Position numbers and translations under genes: made by a program. Shown in pieces: positions 47,275-58,056 of a DNA stretch of 64,000 bases. The DNA lies in NCBI GenBank assembly GCA_023014365.1, contig JAEBUN010000008.1:1488001-1552000 (forward strand). The letters are read 5' to 3'. The first letter of the stretch is position 1. Every line of letters begins with the position of its first letter. This stretch comes from Lepiota brunneoincarnata. Its lineage: Eukaryota; Basidiomycota; Agaricomycetes; Agaricales; Agaricaceae. The notes below the pieces were generated by a model. The model had not been told where the DNA came from and made no database searches. It saw nothing but the letters and a program-made list of their open reading frames with translations.

Positions 47275-48097
47275 GTTTTGGAACCGGTTTGGGGAAGTTG
47301 GTGGAAAGCGTAGTGCGGCAAGGAGGTTCTGGTGCTATTAGCCCCCAAATTTCAAATTTTCAGGGTCGTGGCTCGGGAACTTCATTAGTGAGGCCGCCGA
47401 GACTTGAGGTTATCGGAAAGGTATATTCTAGCAGACACCAACGTAACCCTCGTGCGGTAAAATGGTGGAGCGCTAAAATCAATTGAACTGCCCATGAACA
47501 AGACAATCAAATTTCCAATCCCCCATTTGCTTAGAATGCTGTCAAGCGCCTCGTGAGGAGCTAGAAGGTCGGTGTACGTCAACTACCTGAGCCATGTCTG
47601 TCGGACCTTGCAATGCCAATTTAGAGCCCATAATGAACGACAATGCTGATTTTGTCACTGTGCTCGCGTTCAGATTGCGGATGAGCGACTGAACTGGAGT
47701 CAAAAGGTGGCCCAGGAGCTGGAAACGCACATTCTCGTACGTCTGGGATTTAGGGTCTTAACGTGCGACCGAGCGAATTGCAATTATGATTATCGACATT
47801 CAACATGGAGACCGAGTACAGTATTTACGGCACGGGAAAGCGCATCACGGGCCGTGACCGCTCCTGAGCAAAGGGTTCCCGACGTCAGTAATCAAAATCC
47901 TTCCGACAGGCGAGAATAGTATCAGGTTATAATTGACTTTAGCTCTTTGTGGAGGAAGTCACCAAGGGGCCAGAAGTTGTCAAATAGCCAACTAGCTACG
48001 ATATCACACTCTCAAGTGGTTCGAAATGAGGGACATATTGGGGCTTGGCATCGCTAGAATCCTTCACGGCACTTCCAAACCCATCCGCATACAATGG
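47275..48097. other. Spacer between CFEM copies
   Basis: No gene is supported. Minus-strand frames at 47730-47385 are short and unrecognised; they could include decayed 3' sequence of a CFEM copy or unrelated DNA. Confidence 0.45.
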
Positions 48098-48756
48098 TTA
48101 GATCCCAACAGCGACGCCTAAAATGGCAGCAGCGAAGGCCCAAGCACCACCAAGGCTCGTAGCGCTGGCGGCGTTAGAGGTCGCAGCAGCAGGAGCACCT
48201 GTAGTGCTTGCGGGTGACGTCGGAGTGGAAAGGGGAGCCGAGCCGCCAGAACCACCAGCTCCAGTGGAAACGGGTCGTGGGGTAGCAGACCCACCAGAGG
48301 GGGTAACGCCGACTGTTTGAAGAATGAGTGCTGAGTTGGCGCTTTACCAAGGTTCTCGAGGGGAAAGCTTACTGGCACCGCATTGGCTCTGCTGAAGGGC
48401 ACGAGCAGCGTCCACTTCGTCGGGGGTACAATTTTGGCTCAGACACGCAGTTGCGTCTGCTTGGAACTGAGCAGACGCGCAAACACACCGGGCATCAACG
48501 CTGGGCGAGAAGCATGAGATCAAGGGACTTGGATAACAAAAGGGGAAACATACAAATTGCAACCATTCTGGGCGGCAGCGGGCATGACGCAGCTGATAAC
48601 ACAGGGGGGAATACCAAGGCCGGGGGGAACAGACGGAGGACTGGAGATTGCTGTTCCAGTCGCGGAGCCTGTGATGCTCGAGCTCCGGGCTGTGGTGGAG
48701 CTCTGAGCAGCAGCTGCGGTAACAAAGGCGAGGAGAATGAGCTTGTTGTTGAGCAT
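48098..48756 (-). CDS. CFEM-domain GPI-anchored protein (copy B)
   Basis: My model has exons 48756-48554, 48500-48373 and 48312-48098, 546 nt, 181 aa, with two GT-AG introns (53 and 60 nt). A signal peptide ends near residue 18 (LAFVTAAAAQ). After a Ser/Thr-rich stretch comes the eight-cysteine CFEM domain, about residues 48-111: PPC-x3-C-x9-C, a conserved Asp in FVDARC, C-x-C, C-x4-C, x15, C. The tail is Ser/Thr/Gly/Ala-rich and ends in a hydrophobic stretch (WAFAAAILGVAVGI), as needed for a GPI anchor. The protein is likely cell-wall or plasma-membrane bound; the Asp suggests haem or metal binding by analogy with Candida Rbt5/Csa2. An upstream ATG-like start is unlikely because the signal peptide begins at 48756. 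Confidence 0.88.
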
Positions 48757-49269
48757 GGCCGTGGATCTCTGGAGGCTCGTCGTGGGTCGCGTTGAGCGTG
48801 TCAACTTTGTTAACTCGTTCCACTTTGTATTCCATTATTTTCATTTTCCGGCGGGAACTCAGCGCCTAATTTCAAACTCAAATGCCAAAATAGGGACAAT
48901 CACATGACCAATCAGCCTCAGCGTTCTGATCCCCTCTGATTCACTGAAGCGCAGCGGTTCAGTCTTCCACAGGCTCTCAAGTGGTGAAGATAGGGGTTAA
49001 AATTAATATCATGATAGCGTATCAAGCGGAGTGGAGCGGATCTAAAGGTTCATCCAAATACCGTGTGACTTCAGCTGAAAGGCGCCCGAGTCGCTGAACT
49101 TGAACGTTTGAACACCAGATAACCATTGACGACGTCCGGGCTACGATAGCAACGGCGAAAATCAAAGAGTAATATTATTCTATCTCAAACGAACATATAT
49201 AAGAAATTGAGAATGCAATGTCTGTGTCATATAACGAGCTTTTTGGGTAACAAACCAAGCTACACCAGT

Positions 49270-50011
49270 TTAGAGGCTGATCGCAACGCCCAAAAGGGCA
49301 GCAGCAAACGCCCACCCGGCACCAACGGAGTTCGCAATCGCACCGCTATCGGACGAGTCAGAAATCGAAGTCTGTTGCGCCTCAGTCCTTCCAGTGCTTG
49401 CACGGGATGCCCCAGTGGCAAGGACGATCGAGCCACTGGAACTACCGGCTCCAGTGGAGGATGTACCGTTCGCTGTTTCGAATGTTGGTACTCAGCTTAT
49501 ACGTTCTAGGGAAAGAAAAAACGTACTGGAGCCGCATTGGCTCTGTTGAAACCCACGAGCAGCAGCGACGTCATCTGGGGTACAGTCTCGTTCCAGACAC
49601 TGTCCTACGACCCGTTGGAAATCAGTGGACTGGCAAATACACGCCAAGTCACCGCTAGACGATGTGCTATGCATGAGAATCAAGAAGCCCGGAGAAATTA
49701 TGGGTAGCGTACAACTGGCAGATCTCAGGAGCGGACCTGGTACAGTTCAGAATGCAGTCGGTAATACCGGGGGGGAGAGCGGCAGTCGACGAAGGACTAG
49801 CAGGTGCGGTTCCCGAAGGACTATCAAGTGCGGTTCCCGAAGGACTAGCAGGTACGCTCCCCGAAGGATTGGCATTTTCGGTTTCCGAAGGACCGGAAGT
49901 TGTGATCCTTGTTACGGGAGCAGTGGCACTGGTCACCGGTGGGACAGAACCAGAGCTCTGGGCGACAACCGCAGTGACAAAGGCAAGGAGAGCGAACTTG
50001 AGGTTGATCAT
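49270..50011 (-). CDS. CFEM-domain GPI-anchored protein (copy C)
   Basis: My model has exons 50011-49713, 49654-49527 and 49472-49270, 630 nt, 209 aa, with two GT-AG introns at the same CFEM positions as copy B. The signal peptide is LKFALLAFVTAVVAQ. A Ser/Pro/Thr stretch with 24-bp repeats (PSGTA..S units, 49780-49880) precedes the CFEM domain: DC-x3-C-x8-C, Asp in FGDLACIC, C-x4-C, x15, C. The C-terminus (WAFAAALLGVAISL) is a GPI signal. The shared intron positions and tail show that A, B and C arose by tandem duplication. The repeat-bearing linker is likely length-variable between strains. Confidence 0.88.
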
Positions 50012-50990
50012 GGTTTTGGGGTTCCGTAGGATGCCTTGATACTTACGAGCTGTGTGTTGCAGACCTTTATACCCCGACGATGCCAGGGAGCCTCCATAAT
50101 TTTCCACGCTATTGTGGTTGATATATTCCTCCACTCCTCAAATCCCAATTCCACTTGGCGCTAGTATCTTCCGGTTCGTCCCCGCCGGCAAGTGATCGTG
50201 GTCAACTGCTGAGTCCATGGCCACTCAGGTAGAGATCGGCGACTAGCAAGCTCGAACGATATTCGCAAACTGGGAAGAAGACCGCCAAAAACTGAGATAA
50301 CGGCCCCACAAATTACGGACAGCCTCGAGCTTCTGAGAGCATCAGAGCCCTGAATGCCGTGATTTCTCGAAATTCACGTTCGGAGCCCAAACAGCAACTT
50401 GCATCAGCAGCACCCACAAATCAAAACGGCACCCAAGGGTGCTCCATTGCCCACTGCATCTATCCCCATCATTGAAAAGTGGCCGCCGATTGACTAAGCG
50501 AACGTGGTGGCATTTGTCTATAATTGTGCCGCAGGTCTCCAGTTACTGGCAATGGCTCTGTGAAGTGGGATATCCTGGCATGTTATTGACCAGTTTGGGG
50601 CCTGATGGACGTCAACAACTTTCACGAGAGCTCCTGCCTGACTGTGCTTCACCTAGCTCCCGATACTATAGGAACAAGAATTCTTATCTAAATGGCGCTC
50701 GTCTGGTGCCACTTGGCTGCAATTTCGCGGTCACGTGTTCATGTTTTAGTGACTTGAACCAAAGTCGCGTGTGGCGACTAATTTTTTTTTTCCTCCCTGG
50801 AATGAAACACTTGTATACCGCTCCAAGAAAACTAGTGCTAAGACGCGGTGAGCCCACTGTTTGATATGGTGGGCTCCATCATGCCGTGAAATACCTCCAA
50901 GGGGAAGAGGCCCGCAGTGTGGTATGTTCTACGTGTCAATGGTGTAATCCGCGTATTGCAGGGTGGCAGTAAGTAGAGAAAATAACGGTA
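50012..50990. other. Spacer upstream of the CFEM cluster
   Basis: A 141-codon + strand frame (50439-50864) has no motif and no sign of introns or selection, so I leave it uncalled. Nothing else is recognised. Confidence 0.5.
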
Positions 50991-50993
50991 TAC

Positions 50994-51703
50994 TCATAAA
51001 AGGAATATAACGATTGCTGTGAGAACCGGATGGGGCGGGTGGTCAATCAGTCCTGATTTTGCCCGCCAGGTTCCTATTCCCCTGCCTAGTCTGTCCAGGA
51101 GATAGAGGGTGTCGGAGACAGCTCTCAGGATATGACGGCGCTGTTCGTATAGAGGGCAGGTGCAGAGGATATGCTCGTCTGCCTGTTGCTCTCCACATGG
51201 GCAAGATGTTGGTTCTGTTGGTTCCGATGGGACAAAGCGTTGATACAAGCCGCCAGCACAGCCATGGCATTGAACAAGTCGGCCGAAGACCTCTCGTTTA
51301 TTTTAGAGTTCAAGGAAGTGGTTGCTGAGGTTCAGGGATGGGGGGATGCGGTTTGCCGAGCTGAACTGTCCAGATTCTTCCAATCAGGCGTCCAGTTCTT
51401 CAGCATCTTCTCTTTGGCTCTCCTCAAGTAGTATGTTATAGATGAGTCTGAGGAGCTGTGTAGGTGGGTGGCTTCCATCGCGAGGCGGTCTGCTCGCTCA
51501 TTTCCTTTGATGTTCTGGTGGCAAGGGCATAGGGCAATGGTGAGGCTATGCGAGGGGTTGGCATCGAGCCATTTAAGGGCCGTTATGTAGAAGCCATTGG
51601 TAGTGATTTGGCCTTGGCTGGATTTGGGGTCGAAGATGGTAGATCGTGCGGAGGAGTTGTCTGCGAAGATGCTGATGTGGTTAATTTTCTGGGTGGTCAT
51701 CAT
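50994..51703 (-). pseudogene. 3' end of a non-LTR (LINE-type) retrotransposon: RNase H and C-terminal knuckle
   Basis: On the minus strand the RNase H part reads FADNSSARSTIF, then CPCHQNIKGNERADRLAMEA, a pattern with the catalytic Asp of LINE-encoded RNase H. After a frame change it continues with REVFGRLVQCHG and the cysteine motif CPCGEQQADEHILCTCPLYEQRRHIL, typical of the C-terminus in basidiomycete Tad-like LINEs. The RT part is absent. A stop and a frameshift near 51332 mark it as dead. Confidence 0.78.
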
Positions 51704-51793
51704 GCGCGAACGACCGCTATTTAAATCGGCTCATGAACGGCACAAACATCAATCTTGCACTCCAGTCATTGAGACAGTTGAGAGGAATATCCC

Positions 51794-52140
51794 TGTTGGA
51801 ACGCAAATACGTGGCAGGGTCGTGGACCCACAATCCCCTTGGACACGCATTCAACAGCCTCGCCCTTTATTAAATACGTGCCTTGACCTTATACTTCTTC
51901 CCTTTGTAGCGCCTTTATGGTTCCCCCATTATCCTTTTAGACATGTAGATATATATTGCAGACAGTCCACGGACGCTCCCCTCAGTACTCGCGCGTAAAC
52001 GAGTGACTGAGGTGAGCCCCGTCTATACCATTCTATCATCCCAGTATTCACGTCATTACAGATTTACTGTTTCCTACAGGTACTTATAACAAGATAGTAC
52101 TCGCGCGTAAACGAGTGACTGAGATTTACTGTTTCCTACA
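51794..52140 (+). repeat. 5' LTR of the copia element
   Basis: 347 bp with TG...CA ends. It contains an internal duplicated block: tactcgcgcgtaaacgagtg occurs twice, near 51984 and 52097. TATA-like atatatattgc lies near 51950. Confidence 0.95.
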
Positions 52141-52200
52141 GGTTATGGGCCCCGCCCGTTGCTAAACCTAGAAAGAATTTTTGCCCAAACACTTGAAATT

Positions 52201-53844
52201 ATGTCTACCGTTACAAGCCTGCCACCCTCTGTACCCCATCTCGAGCAAACCGGTGCCAACTGGGTGCTATTCATGCGCCAGTTCCGGACGACGATCCGAG
52301 GACATGGGTTGTGGGGGCATTTTGATGGCTCCTCCCCCCGTCCTGTACTCACTCTGCCAAACCCTATCCCCGCACCAGCCACAAGTGCTGCAGCTGGCAC
52401 TGCAGCCACCACCACAGCTGATGGTACCACTACTACAAGCATACCAGCACCCACAGTCGTCCTTGGCACTACTGCCGAGATGCTTGAGTGGGATCGTAGT
52501 GAAAACGTTGCTCGTGCCTTACTTGCACAACGTCTCCCTGGTCCTACATTCCTGGTGGTCGATAACGAGCCCACTGTTCAGCTTATGTGGGCGGGTGTGG
52601 TAAAGGAATTCACTCACAAGAATGCCTTCGCTCAGGCGCAGATGCGGAGAGAATTCATGCAGGCGAGGTGCCCTGAAAAAGGGGACATCCGCCAGTTCCT
52701 TGGCAACCTTCGGGCTAAGCGAACTGAGCTCCTTGCCATGGGTGTCAGCATTGGTGATGATGAATACAGAAGCGCTGTACTGCAGTCCCTACCTCGACAT
52801 CTCTCCCACTATGCGTCTGGTCAGCTCTCAGCAGCACAACTTCATCCCCACCTAAATTTTACGATCGACCCTGAAGTGTTCATCATGATGATCATAGGGG
52901 AATGGGAACGCACACGCATGTTCCACCAGCCAAATCAGACCAAACCTCGCCAAGGTCGCGATGAAGTGGGTGATGCAATGGCAGTTGAAGGGAGCTCTGG
53001 AGGGTCCTCCAGCAAACAAAAGATTGACCAGATAAAGAAGAGGACAAAGTGTTTCAAGTGTGGGAAGATGGGCCATTGGAGGAGAGAATGCCCAAATGAT
53101 AGAAAGGTCAAGCCAGACAATGCGGAAGGCAAGAAGGCCCAAGCAAATGCAGCCATTGAGGAGGACGAGTCCTATATGGTCGAGATTGAAGATAGCACTG
53201 ATGAGAAGAGCGATACCGATGGAGATGATGACACCTACTGGTTGGTGGATGCAATTGTCAACCTGGAGCCCAATACTGGTGAAGTCGATGTCTTCATGAG
53301 CGAGGCCTGCGATGAGGACCATGCTGGTCAGGTGCAGACCATACCGACCTCAACTCAGACAATCCTGTTCGACTCCGGATCCTCTCGTCACATATCCCCA
53401 TACAGAAATGCATTCAACAAGCTTCAGAAGATCCCACCGAAACCCTTGCGTGCCGCGAACAAACAGAGCTTCAACGCTGTTGGAAAAGGTGCTATGGCTT
53501 TAGAAGTTCCAAACGGTGCTGTAATGTCACAGCTGCAACTCACGGAGGTCTTATTCTCACCAGAGACTGGATATACGCTGGTGTCTGTGGGATGTTTGGA
53601 TGAGGCTGGCTTCACTGTCACTTTCGGGCACGGAAAGTGTGTCATCCGGGATCCTGGGGGGCTGCGAGTTGCTGAAATCATGCGAAATCAGCAGGGCCTG
53701 TACAAGGTTATCAAGGAGGTTGAATCTGAAGTGCTTTCAGTAACGGAGCCACTCACCTTGGATATGGTGCACCGACGCTTGGGACACATTGCGCCTGCAA
53801 CGGCTCGAAAGCTCATCAGGGATGGGCTGGTGACTGGGCTGTGA
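52201..53844 (+). CDS. Copia polyprotein, first part: gag, protease, start of integrase zinc finger
   Basis: The first in-frame ATG is at 52201, 60 bp after the LTR; the frame is open upstream to 52159 without ATG. The gag capsid-like part spans about residues 1-250. The knuckle CFKCGKMGHWRREC (C-x2-C-x4-H-x4-C) lies near 53051. Protease follows with LFDSGSSRHIS near 53370. The frame then enters the integrase HHCC finger (MVHRRLGHI) and stops at TGA 53842-53844, before the two cysteines. The next frame continues in phase from 53845. Gag would form particles and package RNA; the protease matures the polyprotein. Confidence 0.9.
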   Translation: MSTVTSLPPSVPHLEQTGANWVLFMRQFRTTIRGHGLWGHFDGSSPRPVLTLPNPIPAPATSAAAGTAATTTADGTTTTSIPAPTVVLGTTAEMLEWDRSENVARALLAQRLPGPTFLVVDNEPTVQLMWAGVVKEFTHKNAFAQAQMRREFMQARCPEKGDIRQFLGNLRAKRTELLAMGVSIGDDEYRSAVLQSLPRHLSHYASGQLSAAQLHPHLNFTIDPEVFIMMIIGEWERTRMFHQPNQTKPRQGRDEVGDAMAVEGSSGGSSSKQKIDQIKKRTKCFKCGKMGHWRRECPNDRKVKPDNAEGKKAQANAAIEEDESYMVEIEDSTDEKSDTDGDDDTYWLVDAIVNLEPNTGEVDVFMSEACDEDHAGQVQTIPTSTQTILFDSGSSRHISPYRNAFNKLQKIPPKPLRAANKQSFNAVGKGAMALEVPNGAVMSQLQLTEVLFSPETGYTLVSVGCLDEAGFTVTFGHGKCVIRDPGGLRVAEIMRNQQGLYKVIKEVESEVLSVTEPLTLDMVHRRLGHIAPATARKLIRDGLVTGL

Positions 53845-56502
53845 ATGGATTCTGATGGTGGAGCGGACTATTTTTGCGAGTCTTGCGTGTTTGCCAAATC
53901 CACATGCCTATCGGTTGCAAAGGTCAGAAGGGGCAAGCGGGCGACCGTGCTGGGGCAGGAGGTTCACTCCGACGTTTGGGGACCTGCACAAAATGAGACG
54001 AAGAGGGGAAGAAAGTACTATGTCACCTTCACAGACGATTTCTCACGCTGGACCCATGTTGAATTCCTTGCAAACAAATCGGACGTCCCTGCAGCTTACA
54101 AACATTTCGAGGCCTGGTGCCAGACCCAGTTTAATGCACGCATCAAATCCCTGCACTCGGATCGAGGCGGTGAATTCACTGGAAACGATTTTCAGGATTA
54201 CCTCAAGTCCAAGGGAACGGAAAGTAAGCTTACCGTCCATGACACGCCGCAACATAATGGGATTGCTGAGCGCCGAAACCGTACAATTCTCAAACGTGTC
54301 CGGGCTATAAACCATGTCCCTCGCTTGCCAAAATATCTGTGGGCGGAGGCAGTAGGGCATGTTGTCTGGCTGATGAACAGAACTGCGACGAGGGCAGTTG
54401 CTGGGAGGACACCATATGAGGTGTTGTATGGGAAGCGGCCTGACTTTGAGGGCCTGAGGGAGTGGGGTGAGGATTGTTGGGTGCACAACGCTGGGGGCAA
54501 CAAGCTGGACGACCGGGCTCGCAAAGCCCGTTGGTTGGGTTTCGATACCGAAAGCAATGGCATGCGGGTATGGTTCCCAGATACTGGTGCTGTCAAGGTT
54601 GAACGGAATGTACGTTTTCGAAACCATGTGAATCTCGAAGGGGAGGGTAGTCAACCTCAGTGCGAGATTCAAGGACATGCTCCACCCACCATGCAAACAG
54701 CGAACGAGTCCGCCAGCGAACCCATTACGAGTCCCCCTGAAATCCCAGGATCCTTCCCTATGTCCAGCACTCACCCAGAACCCATTTCAAGCATCCCTGA
54801 ACGTCCCCAGCGCATCCGAAATCCAAGCCAGAAAGCACAGGATATTCTTGAAGGCCGTGCAGTTACGTCTGTGGAAGAGCTTGACTGGGAAGAAGCATGC
54901 GCATTTGCAGCCGAAATGGAGTCGGCAGAGGCTTTGGAACCTGAGAACTTCAAAGACTTAAAGGGGAGAGCAGACCGAGACCTGTGGTGGGGAGCAATGA
55001 GGGAAGAGTTAGCCACCTTGGAAAAGGCCGGAACATGGGAGCTGGTGGACCCACCTCACAACGCCAACATTATTGGCTCCAAATGGGTATATCGTGCAAA
55101 AAAGGATGCGGCCGGCAACGTCGTTCGATATAAGGCCCGTCTCGTCGCACAGGGTTTCTCACAGGTGCCGGGTGTTGATTATTTCGACACATATGCACCG
55201 GTGGCCAGACTTTCTTCCATATGGGCCATCTTGGCAATCACGGCTGAAAGGGACATGGAGCTACATCAAATTGATATCAAGGGAGCGTACCTAAATGGAG
55301 AACTCACTGACGATGAAGTCCTATACATGCACCAACCTCCCGGTTTCAAGGATCCAAGCCACCCCCTCAAGGTATGCCACCTGAAGAAGACACTCTACGG
55401 CCTCAAACAATCAGGCCGCCGCTGGTACCAGAAACTTTGCGAGATCCTTATCGACCAACTGGGTTTCACACGATGCGATGTGGACCATAGCGTGTTCTTC
55501 AAAAACGACCCTCCGAATCTCAGTATCATATTTGTACATGTTGATGACTGTACACTTGCCACCACAACCACCACACTCGTCGTTTGGGCCAAGTCCCGTA
55601 TATCCAATTTTGTCGAGATCACTGATTTGGGAGAGCTACATTGGTTGTTAGGGATAGAGGTGAAAAGGGACAGGGACCAGCGTAAGATCTACCTGTCTCA
55701 AAGATCTTATATTGATGCCTCGCTACGACGTTTTGGCCTGGAGGATGCAAGGCCAAGCAGTGTACCAATGGATCCGTCAGTCAGGCTCACAACAGATCAA
55801 TCCCCAAAGTCAACGGCCGACATTGCACGCATGGCCCAGGTACCTTATCAAGAGGCCATCGGAACCTTAATGTATGCCTCACTCGGAACACGCCCGGACA
55901 TTGCATACGCTGTGCAACACCTCTCCTGTTTTTCCAGGAACCCTGGAAACGCACACTGGGAGGCCGCAAAACGCGTTTTTCGCTATCTCAAGGGAACAAG
56001 GGACTTGTGGCTTACATATGGAGGTGCTGGAGAAGACGTTAGTGGGTATACAGACGCAGATGGCAGTATGGCCGAAGATCGCCGTGCCACATCAGGTTTT
56101 GCCTTTATCATCAATGGCGGTGCCGTTTCATGGAGCGCCAAACGACAGGAGCTGGTCACCCTGTCTACCACGGAGTCAGAGTATGTGGCAGCCACTCACG
56201 CTACTAAAGAAGCCCTCTGGCTTCGTTCTCTTATCACACAGATTTTCGACGTGCAACTAAAACCCACCCCCCTCTTATCTGACAATCAGTCAGCAATCGC
56301 ACTTGCCCAAGATCACCAGTTCCACGCCCGAACCAAACACATCGATATACGATATCACTTTATCCGGTGGACCATACAGGACGGCAAGCTCGTGCTCATC
56401 TACTGCCCTACTGAAGAAATGGTGGCCGACATCTTTACCAAGGCCTTACCATCACCCAAAGTCAAGCACTTCGCTCATGGTCTCGGTCTCGCCACGTTTT
56501 GA
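53845..56502 (+). CDS. Copia polyprotein, second part: integrase, reverse transcriptase, RNase H
   Basis: This frame directly follows the TGA and starts with ATG. It supplies the CESC half of the integrase zinc finger, then the core with D (VHSDVWGPA), D (LHSDRGGEF) and E (GIAERRNR). RT begins near 54990 (WELVDPPHNANIIGSKW) and has the catalytic box FVHVDDC, with both aspartates. RNase H has YTDADGSMAEDRR, the ESEYVAA glutamate and DNQSAIAL, and ends near TKHIDIRYHFIR. 885 codons are open without interruption, so all pol functions look intact. How the frame is expressed across the TGA is not clear. Confidence 0.92.
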   Translation: MDSDGGADYFCESCVFAKSTCLSVAKVRRGKRATVLGQEVHSDVWGPAQNETKRGRKYYVTFTDDFSRWTHVEFLANKSDVPAAYKHFEAWCQTQFNARIKSLHSDRGGEFTGNDFQDYLKSKGTESKLTVHDTPQHNGIAERRNRTILKRVRAINHVPRLPKYLWAEAVGHVVWLMNRTATRAVAGRTPYEVLYGKRPDFEGLREWGEDCWVHNAGGNKLDDRARKARWLGFDTESNGMRVWFPDTGAVKVERNVRFRNHVNLEGEGSQPQCEIQGHAPPTMQTANESASEPITSPPEIPGSFPMSSTHPEPISSIPERPQRIRNPSQKAQDILEGRAVTSVEELDWEEACAFAAEMESAEALEPENFKDLKGRADRDLWWGAMREELATLEKAGTWELVDPPHNANIIGSKWVYRAKKDAAGNVVRYKARLVAQGFSQVPGVDYFDTYAPVARLSSIWAILAITAERDMELHQIDIKGAYLNGELTDDEVLYMHQPPGFKDPSHPLKVCHLKKTLYGLKQSGRRWYQKLCEILIDQLGFTRCDVDHSVFFKNDPPNLSIIFVHVDDCTLATTTTTLVVWAKSRISNFVEITDLGELHWLLGIEVKRDRDQRKIYLSQRSYIDASLRRFGLEDARPSSVPMDPSVRLTTDQSPKSTADIARMAQVPYQEAIGTLMYASLGTRPDIAYAVQHLSCFSRNPGNAHWEAAKRVFRYLKGTRDLWLTYGGAGEDVSGYTDADGSMAEDRRATSGFAFIINGGAVSWSAKRQELVTLSTTESEYVAATHATKEALWLRSLITQIFDVQLKPTPLLSDNQSAIALAQDHQFHARTKHIDIRYHFIRWTIQDGKLVLIYCPTEEMVADIFTKALPSPKVKHFAHGLGLATF

Positions 56503-56509
56503 AGGGGAG

Positions 56510-56856
56510 TGTTGGAACGCAAATACGTGGCAGGGTCGTGGACCCACAATCCCCTTGGACACGCATTCAACAGCCTCGCCCTTTATTAAATACGTGCCTT
56601 GACCTTATACTTCTTCCCTTTGTAGCGCCTTTATGGTTCCCCCATTATCCTTTTAGACATGTAGATATATATTGCAGACAGTCCACGGACGCTCCCCTCA
56701 GTACTCGCACGTAAACGAGTGACTGAGGTGAGCCCCGTCTATACCATTCTATCATCCCAGTATTCACGTCATTACAGATTTACTGTTTCCTACAGGTACT
56801 TATAACAAGATAGTACTCGCGCGTAAACGAGTGACTGAGATTTACTGTTTCCTACA
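56510..56856 (+). repeat. 3' LTR of the copia element
   Basis: Same length as the 5' LTR, one base different by my reading. Followed by the target duplication ATCCC. Confidence 0.95.
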
Positions 56857-56861
56857 ATCCC

Positions 56862-58056
56862 TGTTGCGAGCACGGCAAGCAGTCAGTGATATCCCTCGTG
56901 GAAGAGTAGAGAGACGCCGCCCTCAACCATCAGGCTTCCGAACTTCCGTATGATGGTCAGCATAAGTTAAGGCTCGAGTGATCGTCAAGGCGCACTGTAT
57001 GAGCTGGAGCAGAAATAGCGGACAACAAAGACACTTTGGTATATCCCACATTCCGCGATATAAATACAGCTTCGAGTTATGCTTACACATTCATGATAGT
57101 GTTATTATACAACATACCACCCTTTTTTCTGCATATATTGAGGAAATTTTGTGCCCTCACCTTTGATCATGCCTCGGTGTTGATGGCGGCTTGATCTTGT
57201 TTTGAAACACCCCACTGACCCCCAATGCAGTTGAACCTCTTACCCCTCGGTCATACCCCAAGGCTATGGGTTATTGGGTTATGGGAGAGTATGGGGTATA
57301 AGAATATCACCTAAAATCGGCTAAAAAGTCCTAAGTAAATCTGATAAATTACTGAGGTATTCCACGCAGGCACTATAGTTGTTTATGAAACAAATATTCT
57401 GTAATGCGAATTGAGACCAGTGAATGGTCCTCCTCAAACTGTAGCTGGCATCTGTAGGATGCTAGCATGGACTCGAACTTGCGTGTCATGGCATCATTGA
57501 GACTGCCGATGCACCTATTGATGGAACAGACACAACCTGGAAAACCTCATACGGGTTATGGTATGACTTTCCCTGCATGCGAACTCGGTAACTTGAGAAG
57601 CCTATGGGGTATGAGAGAGTATGGGTTTGAGACCTACGGGTTACGAGAGATTCGACTGTGTAGTAAGTCTTTTACGAACGCAACAGGCAATCAAGAATCC
57701 CATAAGTGCGGATGAAATGGTAATGTCAGCTCAATAGCTTTGTAACATGGGAATGTCATACCCAAAACAAAGGTTCTCGGTGCATCGCATTGGCAACAGT
57801 TGGGGATGAAACGACACTACACAAAGAAGAACGTGCAAACGTTATAGCCTGAAATGTCAAGTCGACAAGTCAGGTGAACGCCGGAAAATTGTCGGCTGAT
57901 CACCCCGCGCGGATAATCCTCGGCCAAGAGCTATGTCTCAGCATTCAACCCAGGCATAACAACCAAGCAACGGTATATAAGTACAACGTGTGCACAGATA
58001 ATGTATAGTCATTCTGCTCCTCGATACAAGCTAAACGAGAACAGTCGAATATCGAC
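56862..58056. other. Spacer between the copia element and the GH3 gene
   Basis: No gene is supported. Related strings such as gggttatgggagagtatggggta near 57268 and ggggtatgagagagtatgggt near 57605 mark a short internal repeat. A TATA-like gtatataagta at 57972 lies about 85 bp before the GH3 ATG, a likely core promoter. Confidence 0.55.

Larger units (their letters stand above)
51794..56856 (+). mobile_element. Nearly intact Ty1/copia retrotransposon
   Basis: Two 347-bp LTRs (51794-52140, 56510-56856) begin TGTTGGAACG and end TTTCCTACA, flanked by the 5-bp duplication ATCCC (51789-51793 and 56857-56861). The internal region carries gag, protease, integrase, RT and RNase H in copia order. A purine tract (GAAGGGGAG) sits before the 3' LTR and a PBS-like ggttatgggc right after the 5' LTR. 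I see one difference between the LTRs (G/A near 51988 versus 56709). Only one in-frame stop (TGA at 53842) interrupts the polyprotein. Confidence 0.95.

Noticed and set aside
48757..48804. Upstream start for CFEM copy B at 48804
   Set aside because: It would place a polar leader before the signal peptide; the hydrophobic core begins right after the ATG at 48756.
50439..50864. A 141-codon + strand frame upstream of the CFEM cluster
   Set aside because: Starts in non-conserved sequence and lacks any recognisable domain.
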